From an uncultured Dehalococcoidia bacterium (GTDB lineage: Bacteria; Chloroflexota; Dehalococcoidia; Lucifugimonadales; Australimonadaceae): DNA of 64,000 bases. Under the pieces are notes generated by a model. That model was not told where the DNA came from and did no database searches. It worked only from the letters and a program-made list of their open reading frames with translations. This document shows positions 25,817 to 32,426 of this stretch, piece after piece. Positions within the stretch are counted from its first letter, which is position 1; the number at the start of each line of letters is the position of its first letter. The DNA is taken from positions 1,848,394 through 1,912,393 of the forward strand of contig OY282355.1 in the NCBI GenBank assembly GCA_958295525.1, given 5' to 3'. The position numbers were made by a program, and so were the translations under genes.

Positions 25817-26320
25817 TTACGAGGCGGCGTCGATGCGGGCCAAGTCCGCCTGAAGCAAGTTCACGGCGGCTATCAGTTCGCGGATGCGGTCATCGTGTTG
25901 GCGGATGCTCCGCTCCCGAAGGCTCATCCAAGCGCGAGTGCGCTCTTCGCGCACGCGAATGCGCTCGTCAAGTTCGCGCTGGCGGGTTTCGTGTTCGCGC
26001 ATGCGAGCTTCGTGCTCACGCTGGCGAGCCTGGCTCCGCTCGTCGAGTTCGCGCATGAGGGCTTCGTATTTGCGCTCGCGAGCCTGGCTCTGCTCGTCGA
26101 GTTCGCGCATGCCCGCTTCGTATTCGCGCTGGCGCTCGTCGTATTCGCGCTGGCGAGCCAGGCTCCGCTCGTCGATTTCGCGCATGCCCGCTTCGAACTT
26201 CTCGTCTATCGCCCGCAGTTGCTCCTCGCGCTCGCGTTCGCGCGCATCCATCTCCTCCATCGCCTGAACGAGGTTGCCGACGACTCTTGCCAATTCCGCC
26301 ATGCGGTCGGGCGAACTCAT
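25817..26320 (-). CDS. Coiled-coil protein with internal repeats
   Basis: Encodes 167 residues from an ATG with GGAGG upstream. Almost the whole chain is a charged coiled coil made of repeats such as MRELDERSQARQREHE, about 20 residues each, between residues 30 and 130, with Arg, Glu, Asp and Gln dominating. No catalytic domain or membrane segment is seen. The ends (MAELARVVGNLVQAMEEM and RIRELIAAVNLLQADL) look like amphipathic helices and may oligomerise. It could be a structural or scaffolding protein; function unknown. The repeats are also visible in the DNA. Confidence 0.65.
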   Translation of the reverse strand: MSSPDRMAELARVVGNLVQAMEEMDAREREREEQLRAIDEKFEAGMREIDERSLARQREYDERQREYEAGMRELDEQSQARERKYEALMRELDERSQARQREHEARMREHETRQRELDERIRVREERTRAWMSLRERSIRQHDDRIRELIAAVNLLQADLARIDAAS

Positions 26321-26411
26321 AGGCCGTCCTCCATTGCGGCCATTATATCCGGCGCCGCCCACGGCGGGAAGGACTGAGGCGCGGAAGCCTCCCGACGGGG
26401 ACGCGCGCTCC

Positions 26412-27221
26412 TTACGTGCCCAGGCGGACGGGGTCGGCTTCCTGCCGGAGGGCGCTGATGATGGACATTGCCGTCAGACGTCCGGTTTTGGGGTTTTCGC
26501 CGGGAATGTTCTCGAGGTGGAGGCGCATCAGCCCGAACTCGCCCTCGACCTCCACGTCGTGGCAGTTGCGCTCCAGCCCGGGCGTGGCGATCATCCGGAC
26601 GGCGGTGCGGTCGGGGCCGATTCCGGCGAAACTGACGGCGGCGGAGACGTTGAGGTTGGCGGGGAATCCGTCGCACGCTTCCCGCGCCGATCCGGAGAAG
26701 ATGACCTCTTCCTCTTCGAGCGCCCAGAGGTCTATGTTGTTCTTTACGACGTGAGGCGCGCCGTCGAGCGCGGCGGGGCCCTTGCGGGACTCCATCACGA
26801 CGCGGTCGACGCGGCCCATCGCCGCCGCCTTGATTCCGTCCAGGCCGATGATCGCGCCCGAGGGCATCAGCAGGCGACAGCCGGTCTCCCGCGACTTGTC
26901 CAGCAACTCGGGGTGGGCGATGAGCGCGCCGACGCTGATGACCATCGCGCCTTTGCCCGCCGCGAACGCCGACGCGACCAGATCCGGGACGACGGACGCG
27001 CCTGCGGCCTCGACGAGCAGGTCGGCCTGCTCAATCAGTTCGCCGGCGCTCATATAGGGCGGGGGCTGGCGGAGGGAGGCGAGGAATTCCCGGGCGCTCC
27101 GCTCCCCGCGGCTGGCCGCGCCCGCGACCTCGATGCCGCCGAGCGCGCCCTCGTCGGCGGCGCGCAGAATGGCGCGGCCTATGGCGCCGCAGCCGACGAC
27201 TCCTATGCTGAGCGCGGCCAC
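26412..27221 (-). CDS. nadX: L-aspartate dehydrogenase
   Basis: Encodes 269 residues. The enzyme oxidises L-aspartate to iminoaspartate with NAD(P), an alternative to NadB at the first step of NAD synthesis, or runs in reverse. Motifs are VVGCGAIGRAI at the N-terminus, the family signature MPSGAIIGLDGIKAA near residue 138 and NCHDVEVEGEFG near residue 232. The start is GTG, seven bases after the upstream epimerase-like gene. No nadA or nadC is present, so the gene may serve NAD synthesis or aspartate metabolism. Confidence 0.88.
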   Translation of the reverse strand: MAALSIGVVGCGAIGRAILRAADEGALGGIEVAGAASRGERSAREFLASLRQPPPYMSAGELIEQADLLVEAAGASVVPDLVASAFAAGKGAMVISVGALIAHPELLDKSRETGCRLLMPSGAIIGLDGIKAAAMGRVDRVVMESRKGPAALDGAPHVVKNNIDLWALEEEEVIFSGSAREACDGFPANLNVSAAVSFAGIGPDRTAVRMIATPGLERNCHDVEVEGEFGLMRLHLENIPGENPKTGRLTAMSIISALRQEADPVRLGT

Positions 27222-27228
27222 CGCGGTC

Positions 27229-28173
27229 CTACTTCTCGTTGCCTTCGTCCAGCCACGCGAGATAGTCGGCCATCGCGGTTTCCGGGGCGTAGGCGTTGGC
27301 GAAGCCGAGTTCGTCGCGGGCGCGGCTCATATCCAGGTAGTTCTCCTCTTTGTAGGCGGGGCCTTTGCCTTCCTGCAGCGGGAGGTTCGCGTCCGGCTTG
27401 ACGGCCTTCACGGCGTCCACGAGCATTTGGTTGGAGACGGCGACGCCGGAACTCACGTTGTAGACGCGGCTCTGCAGGCTGTCCGCGAGTTGGACGAGTT
27501 TAATGCCCTGCGCGCAGTCCTTCACGTAGCAGAGGTCTCCGTTGTCCTCGGCGAACGGGACGCCCCGGGAGTAGTCCGGCTCCGTTCCCTTGACGGCGGC
27601 GTGCGCCAGCCTGCTAGGGAGGTTCATCATCGAGTGGTAGAGGGGCCCCCAGATGCCGCCGATCCGCATCGAGACGACCTCCAGCCCCGTGCGGTCGGCG
27701 TAGTGGAAAGCGAGGATCTCCCACGCCTTCTTGAACGTTTCGGTCGGGTTGCTCGACTCCACCGGCAGCCTGTCCGTCTCGCGGAAGGGGCCGACGGGCA
27801 GGCTGTGGTAGACGGCGATGGACGAGGCGAGCGATAGGCGTTTCACCTCGGCGTTGCGGGCGGCCTCGAGGACGCCGATGAGGCCGTTCATATTCACGCG
27901 GTAGTCCTCGTAGGGGCCGAGCGCGGCGACGCCCGGGACGGCGAGGTGGACGATGTTCTCCGTCTTGTGCTTCTTCGCGAGTTCCTCGATGACGCTGGGC
28001 TGGGAGACGTCCGCCTTTTCGACGATGACGCGCTTGCCGAACTCGTCCTTGATGAACGAGGGCTCGCGCCACGTTTGGTAGTAGGTGATGACCACGTCCT
28101 CGCCCGCGTCAACGAACGCCTTGGCCGTGTGCAGGCCGATGAATCCCATTCCGCCGGTGATGAGCGTCGTCAT
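27229..28173 (-). CDS. NAD-dependent epimerase/dehydratase family protein
   Basis: Encodes 314 residues from an ATG preceded by CGGAGG. It is an extended short-chain dehydrogenase: nucleotide motif GGMGFIG at residues 7-13 and SSIAVYHSL near 117 in the place of the catalytic Ser/Thr strand. Where YxxxK is expected, the sequence reads TETFKKAWE, so the lysine aligns but the tyrosine seems to be Thr. If the alignment is right, ordinary epimerase chemistry may be impaired or use another residue. The gene probably forms a two-gene unit with nadX. Confidence 0.8.
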   Translation of the reverse strand: MTTLITGGMGFIGLHTAKAFVDAGEDVVITYYQTWREPSFIKDEFGKRVIVEKADVSQPSVIEELAKKHKTENIVHLAVPGVAALGPYEDYRVNMNGLIGVLEAARNAEVKRLSLASSIAVYHSLPVGPFRETDRLPVESSNPTETFKKAWEILAFHYADRTGLEVVSMRIGGIWGPLYHSMMNLPSRLAHAAVKGTEPDYSRGVPFAEDNGDLCYVKDCAQGIKLVQLADSLQSRVYNVSSGVAVSNQMLVDAVKAVKPDANLPLQEGKGPAYKEENYLDMSRARDELGFANAYAPETAMADYLAWLDEGNEK

Positions 28174-28298
28174 CGTTCGCGCCTCCGTTCCGCGGCTGGT
28201 TCCGCGCCGCCGCGCCTCAAGGGACAAGGGTAAACCATTGCGCTCAATTCCGCGAGGGGGGGCTGAGGAAGGCGATGGCTAGCCTTGCCGAAATTCGC

Positions 28299-28349
28299 CG
28301 GACATTCGTTCTAATTTGCGTTGACATCATAGAACAAACATTCTATTAT
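28299..28349 (+). promoter_or_regulatory. Consensus sigma-70 promoter with two SOS-box-like operators
   Basis: TTGACA (28321-28326), a 17-bp spacer and TATTAT (28344-28349) form a near-perfect promoter, rare in this GC-rich window. The inverted repeat TAGAACAAACATTCTA (28330-28345) fills the spacer and enters the -10 box. A second site, reading TAGAACGAATGTCC on the minus strand (28300-28313), lies about 31 bp upstream, three helical turns away. Both fit the GAAC-N4-GTTC type of LexA box with one mismatch each. A repressor bound here would block RNA polymerase. LexA as the repressor is an inference. Confidence 0.7.
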
Positions 28350-28380
28350 GCTGCCCATCACTCCTATTGGAGGGGGCGCT

Positions 28381-29709
28381 ATGAAAACGCCAACGGCTTA
28401 TCAGCGGGAGATCGCGGCGGCGGTCGCGGCGGACTTGCTCCACGGGCGCGGCTCCGTCTTCACGGTGGAGGCGCCGCTCGGGGCGGGCGTCCGCGAGTTG
28501 GCGTCGCAGTTGGAGATGCTCGCGCTGAGCGTCAACGTGCAAGCGGGGGGCTCGCTGCTGCGCGTCGTTTCGCCGGACGCGCCCGCCTCGCAGGAGACGG
28601 TGAAGGAGCGGCTAATGGCGAGCCTGCGCGAGAGCGCGCCGCGCGGGCTTTGGTCGGTCGGGGACGCGGACGCGCGGCTGGGCAGGGCGCGGGCGGTGTA
28701 CGCGGCGCCGGAGCAGTTGGAGGGACTGGAGGGGCGATTCGAGATGGCGCAGGCGCTCGACGCCCACCGCCTGAGCGCGGAGGCGGTGGAACGCCTGCAG
28801 GGGATGGCGGATTCGGGCGCGACTGTCGTCCTCTACGGGCGCCCCCGCGACGGCGCGACGCCTTTCGAGCGGCTCAAACTCGCCAACCGCGAGGCGGAAG
28901 CGTCGGCGGGGCGCAAGCATTTCCGCGTTACGCCGGAGCGGGCGCAGGCGGAATTGCCGGGCTACGCGGCGCGGGTTGCGGCGGCGCAAGAGGAACTGGG
29001 CGAGGCGCACCCGGAATTCGAGACGGACTACGCGCTGCGCCCCGTGTCCAACGGCGCCCCCGCCTTCCCGGCGACCCGCTTGCGCGAACTGCTCGCGAGC
29101 GGCGGGCCCCGCCGTTTGGCCGTCGCGGGCGAACTCGTCGCGGCGGTCGTGCTCACGCGGCTGCCGGACGAGGGCAACGGCGCGCTGAGGAGCGCGTCGG
29201 CGACGGCGGTCGCGACGGTGGCGTCGCGCCGCGGTCGGGAGTTGCGCGTTCTGGACCACAAGTGGGCGGAAGCCGCCGACATGGCGTCGCTCGCGCGCTG
29301 CGTCGCGCGTTTCACGGAGAAGACGTGGCCGTGCGAGCGCGTGATCGTCCGGTCGCGGGCGGAGCGTTCGGAGGAGGCGCGGCGGTTGCTGGACGACGCT
29401 CTGGGGGCGCGGCGCGCGCGGTGGGCTCCGAACGATGCGGGGCGGCGCGAGCGCGAGTCGTCCGCCCTGATCGCCGCCGCGCTCACCGGACGGTTGAGCC
29501 TCTACGCGGCCGACGGCTCGCCGGAATACCGCGCGCTGCGGCGCGAGATGGAAAGCGCGGCTCTGCGCCCGGGCGCGGAAGGCGGCCTCGCGGCGGCGGT
29601 GAACGGGCCCGACGAGGGCTTTATGGAGGGGCTTTCGATACTGGTTGAGGAGGACGCGGAGCGCGGGGGGCCGAGGCTCGCCGCGTTGCCCGACGCGCTC
29701 GCGTCCTGA
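28381..29709 (+). CDS. Terminase-like protein with degenerate ATPase and nuclease motifs
   Basis: Encodes 442 residues; GGAGGGGG precedes the ATG. The layout resembles phage terminase large subunits: an N-terminal TAYQREIAAAV start leading to a P-loop position (about residues 31-40), then a C-terminal part ending in GRLSLYAADGSPEYRAL and GFMEGLSILVEE, similar to terminase nuclease domains. The key residues look lost: the P-loop reads APLGAGVREL with no Lys, and the strands that normally bear nuclease aspartates read AVAGELVAAV and VIVRSRAERS. It therefore seems a non-catalytic relative. It follows an operator-controlled promoter and precedes an HTH gene by 75 bases. No other phage gene is near. 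Confidence 0.7.
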   Translation: MKTPTAYQREIAAAVAADLLHGRGSVFTVEAPLGAGVRELASQLEMLALSVNVQAGGSLLRVVSPDAPASQETVKERLMASLRESAPRGLWSVGDADARLGRARAVYAAPEQLEGLEGRFEMAQALDAHRLSAEAVERLQGMADSGATVVLYGRPRDGATPFERLKLANREAEASAGRKHFRVTPERAQAELPGYAARVAAAQEELGEAHPEFETDYALRPVSNGAPAFPATRLRELLASGGPRRLAVAGELVAAVVLTRLPDEGNGALRSASATAVATVASRRGRELRVLDHKWAEAADMASLARCVARFTEKTWPCERVIVRSRAERSEEARRLLDDALGARRARWAPNDAGRRERESSALIAAALTGRLSLYAADGSPEYRALRREMESAALRPGAEGGLAAAVNGPDEGFMEGLSILVEEDAERGGPRLAALPDALAS

Positions 29710-29784
29710 TTCGTGTTGCCTGACCCAGCGAGAACGAACGAATGGACAGCCGTTATGAGACGGACGAAGCGTAAGGAGGGAGAG

Positions 29785-30102
29785 ATGAGCAAGTACACGA
29801 AGACGAACCGCGGGCGCTACGCCCCTGCGCCGGACAGCCTGCCGGAGGAGATGCACTACGCGGACACGGGCTGCGAGGCGTCGGCGTCCTGTCTGAAGTG
29901 CCCGCTGCCGATGTGCAAGTTCGACGACCCCGCTTGGTACCAGGCGCACAAGACGCGCGAGCGGGATATGGAGGTCGTCGCCGCCTTCCGCGAGGAGGGT
30001 CTGCGCGTGTTCGAAGTGGCCGACCGCCTCGGCATCAGCGCGCGGACGGTGAGCCGCGCGCTCCGCAGGACGGGGTTCGCTCCGGCGGCGCAAGCGGCCT
30101 GA
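29785..30102 (+). CDS. Cys-rich helix-turn-helix protein
   Basis: Encodes 105 residues from an ATG with GGAGG upstream. A four-cysteine cluster, C30-X5-C36-X2-C39-X4-C44, includes CLKCPLPMC and could bind zinc or an iron-sulfur cluster. A C-terminal helix-turn-helix spans about residues 73-95 (LRVFEVADRLGISARTVSRA), of the homeodomain-like or Fis-like type. This is a likely DNA-binding protein. It lies 75 bases after the terminase-like gene, and a strong terminator follows at 30155, so the two genes appear to be one transcription unit. Confidence 0.75.
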   Translation: MSKYTKTNRGRYAPAPDSLPEEMHYADTGCEASASCLKCPLPMCKFDDPAWYQAHKTRERDMEVVAAFREEGLRVFEVADRLGISARTVSRALRRTGFAPAAQAA

Positions 30103-30154
30103 TTCGCAGGCCGCGCCCCGGACAACAGCGCAGGCAGCACGAGCAACACGAAAA

Positions 30155-30182
30155 AGCAGCCGGGCTACGCAGCCCGGCTGCT
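30155..30182. terminator. Strong bidirectional terminator
   Basis: A perfect 12-bp stem (30155-30166 with 30171-30182) with an ACGC loop, preceded by an A-run and followed by TTT. It ends the terminase-like/HTH unit and may also serve the minus-strand gene opposite. Confidence 0.8.
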
Positions 30183-30245
30183 TTCGCATAAGCGCGGTGA
30201 TCCCTCACGCGCATGGGACGAAACGCCTCGGAAGGAATAATTCCG

Positions 30246-30704
30246 CTATTCCGCGCGCTCCAGGATGATGACGGGGATCTCCCGCTCGGTGGCCGCTTGG
30301 AATTCGTCGTAGGGCGGGTAGATGCCGGTCATCAGCCGCCAGAGCGCAGGCTTCTCGTCGGGAGAGGCCGCTCGCGCCGTCGCTTGGAATTTATCGGCGG
30401 CGACCTGCACGCCGACGGACGGATTCGCTTCGAGGTTGAGGCGCCACTGGGGATGCGTCGGCGCCCCGCTGCGCGAGGCCACGACGATGTGGCGCCCCGC
30501 GTCCTCGCCGTAGATGAGCGGCGTCGTCACGGGATTGCCCGACTTCCGGCCTATGGTCGTGAGCAGCAGCGTGGGAAGGCCGCGCCAGATATGGCCTTCC
30601 TCGCCGTTGGTCTGCAGGTAGCGCTCCAAGTGCTCGCGCACCCACGGACCGTAACGCGCGTCGTCGGTCAGAAACTCGGGGCGGGCCCCGTTCGAGGTCG
30701 TCAT
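30246..30704 (-). CDS. Deazaflavin (F420)-dependent nitroreductase family protein
   Basis: Encodes 152 residues, typical of the DDN family of split-barrel proteins. The motif TTIGRKSGNPVTTPLIYGED near residue 50, with HIVVASRSGAP after it, binds F420 in known members, and PQWRLNLEANP is also conserved. Family members reduce nitroimidazoles, quinones or enones. AGGAGA precedes the ATG. Its presence suggests that the host makes coenzyme F420, though no F420 biosynthesis gene is in the window. Confidence 0.86.
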   Translation of the reverse strand: MTTSNGARPEFLTDDARYGPWVREHLERYLQTNGEEGHIWRGLPTLLLTTIGRKSGNPVTTPLIYGEDAGRHIVVASRSGAPTHPQWRLNLEANPSVGVQVAADKFQATARAASPDEKPALWRLMTGIYPPYDEFQAATEREIPVIILERAE

Positions 30705-30735
30705 TCGAGTCTCCTAGCGATGAGGAATGAAGGAC

Positions 30736-30812
30736 TGGTCGGGGTGATTGGATTTGAACCAACGACCCCCTGCACCCCATGCAGGTGCGCTTCCGGGCTG
30801 CGCCACACCCCG
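30736..30812 (-). tRNA. tRNA-Pro (anticodon GGG)
   Basis: On the minus strand, acceptor CGGGGTG pairs with CACCCCG, the anticodon stem CCTGC/GCAGG holds the loop ATGGGGT (anticodon GGG), the T arm has GGTTCAAATCC, and CCA is encoded. Confidence 0.94.
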
Positions 30813-30859
30813 ACTCTGTGACTAGCATAGCGCTTAACCGGCGGCTCGTCCAGCGCGAT

Positions 30860-30935
30860 GGCGCCCCTGCAGGGACTCGAACCCTGGCACGCGGTTTAGG
30901 AAACCACCGCTCTATCCGCCTGAGCTACAGGGGCG
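30860..30935 (-). tRNA. tRNA-Arg (anticodon CCT)
   Basis: On the minus strand, acceptor GCCCCTG pairs with CAGGGGC, the anticodon loop TTCCTAA gives CCT, the T arm has GGTTCGAGTCC, and the 3' CCA is encoded. It lies 47 bases upstream of tRNA-Pro and the two are probably co-transcribed. Confidence 0.94.
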
Positions 30936-31042
30936 TGTCTTGCCATGGTATCACCGTCGCGCCGATGCCGGGGGGCGCCGGGCGCGCAGGCGGGAACCTC
31001 GCCCCATGACGGAGCGCGCAGCGCATCGTCCCCCCTTGCCCC

Positions 31043-31102
31043 GTCGTCCCCGCGTAGGCGGGAATCCCGCCCCCTTGCCGCCCTGCCCGCGCAGGCGGGA
31101 GA
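31043..31102. repeat. Two diverged dRS3-like palindromes
   Basis: GTCCCCGCGTAGGCGGGAAT near 31046 and a shorter CCCGCGCAGGCGGG near 31086, with part of the composite unit (GAGCGCGCAGCGCATCGTC) just before them. They fill the gap between tRNA-Arg and ribD, which also has a TATAAT at 31128-31133. Confidence 0.6.
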
Positions 31103-31175
31103 CTCGCCCCTGTCCCGCCCTGCCCGCTATAATCGCCCGCAGCCGCGCCAGCGCGCAACGGGGCAGGACGCCGCA

Positions 31176-32264
31176 ATGACCGCGACCAATCCTATGCGGC
31201 GGGCGATAGAACTTGCCCGCCAGTCCGCCGGAGCGACGAGCCCTAATCCGCCCGTCGGAGCCGTCCTCGTGAAGAGCGGGCGCATCGTCGGCGAAGGGCG
31301 CACGCAGCCCCCAGGCGGCCCCCACGCCGAGGCCGAGGCGCTCCGCAGCGCAGGCGCGGACGCGCGCGGCGCCGACCTCTGCGTTACGCTCGAGCCCTGC
31401 GCCCACCACGGCCGCACCCCCCCGTGCGCCGACGCTCTGATCGCGGCGGGCGTCGCCTCCGTCCGAATCGCCGTGATGGACCCCGCGCCCCACACCGCCG
31501 GACGCGGCGTCGAGCGGCTGCGGAGCGCGGGGATTCCCACGAGCGTGGACGGCGGCCCGGCGGAGGCGCGCCAACTCGTGGAGGCGTTCGCCAAGCACGC
31601 AACGACCAGGCTGCCGTTCGTCGTCGCCAAATTCGCAATGAGCCTCGACGGCAAAATCGCCGCCCGCTCCGGCGACTCCCGCTGGATATCGAACGAAACC
31701 TCGCGCCGCGAGGCGCACCGGCTGCGCGCCGAGGCCGACGCGGTGATGGTCGGCGCCGGAACTGCGCTCGCCGACGACCCCCGCCTCACCGTGCGCGGAG
31801 TCCCGCTCGGCGACCGCAGCCAGCCCCTGCGCGTCGTCGTTGACGGCGCCGGACGCCTTCCGGCGGGCGCGGCGATGCTCGCCGAAGAAGGGCCGACGCT
31901 CGTCGCGGTCGCGTCGCCCGACGCGGCGCGGCGCGTGGCGGAGCGCGGCGCGGAGGCCGTCATCGCGGCGGGCGCCGGCGGGCGCGTTGACCTGCCCCGC
32001 CTCCTCGCCGAACTCGGCTCCCGAAACGTGATGTCGCTGCTCGTCGAGGGCGGCGCAACGCTCCACGGCGCGCTGTTCGCGGATGGCCTCGTCGACAAAG
32101 TAATCGCGTTCATCGCGCCCATCGTCATTGGCGGCGGCGGCGCGCCTGGGCCCGTCGGCGGCGCGGGCGCCGCGCGCATCGCGGACGCGCTCCGTCTCAA
32201 CGCCCTAACCTACGCCGAAATGGACGGCGACCTAATGATCACCGGCTACCCAGCGCCGAAGTAA
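31176..32264 (+). CDS. ribD: Bifunctional riboflavin biosynthesis deaminase/reductase
   Basis: Encodes 362 residues. The N-terminal deaminase domain has the zinc site HAEAEAL near residue 50 and PCAHHGRTPPC near 75; the C-terminal reductase domain has KFAMSLDGKIA near 155, GAGTALADDPRLT near 195 and VEGGATLHGALF near 290. Together they convert the GTP cyclohydrolase II product to 5-amino-6-ribitylamino-uracil phosphate. The ATG at 31176 is preceded by AGGA. No FMN riboswitch pattern is visible upstream. Lumazine synthase (ribH) is 3.8 kb away on the other strand; the remaining rib genes are not in the window. Confidence 0.94.
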   Translation: MTATNPMRRAIELARQSAGATSPNPPVGAVLVKSGRIVGEGRTQPPGGPHAEAEALRSAGADARGADLCVTLEPCAHHGRTPPCADALIAAGVASVRIAVMDPAPHTAGRGVERLRSAGIPTSVDGGPAEARQLVEAFAKHATTRLPFVVAKFAMSLDGKIAARSGDSRWISNETSRREAHRLRAEADAVMVGAGTALADDPRLTVRGVPLGDRSQPLRVVVDGAGRLPAGAAMLAEEGPTLVAVASPDAARRVAERGAEAVIAAGAGGRVDLPRLLAELGSRNVMSLLVEGGATLHGALFADGLVDKVIAFIAPIVIGGGGAPGPVGGAGAARIADALRLNALTYAEMDGDLMITGYPAPK

Positions 32265-32323
32265 GTAGCGATTCGCGTCGTTCCTGCCCTCTGCCCCCTC
32301 GCCCTCCCCCCACCCTTACCGTC

Positions 32324-32381
32324 GTTCCCGCGTAGGCGGGAACCTCGCCCCCTGCCCCGTCATTCCCGCGTAGGCGGGAAT
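32324..32381. repeat. Two dRS3-like palindromes
   Basis: GTTCCCGCGTAGGCGGGAAC (32324-32343) and ATTCCCGCGTAGGCGGGAAT (32362-32381) between the convergent ribD and purL genes. Confidence 0.75.
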
Positions 32382-32426
32382 CTCGCCCCCTGCCCCGCCC
32401 TCCCCCCGTAAGCGGAACCCGCCCCC

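Noticed and set aside
28381-30102. A prophage remnant
   Set aside because: No portal, capsid, tail, integrase or lysis gene is near, and the operator-promoter with a terminator looks like a self-contained unit.
31000-31176. FMN riboswitch upstream of ribD
   Set aside because: None of the conserved RFN segments is visible; the region holds repeat copies and a TATAAT.
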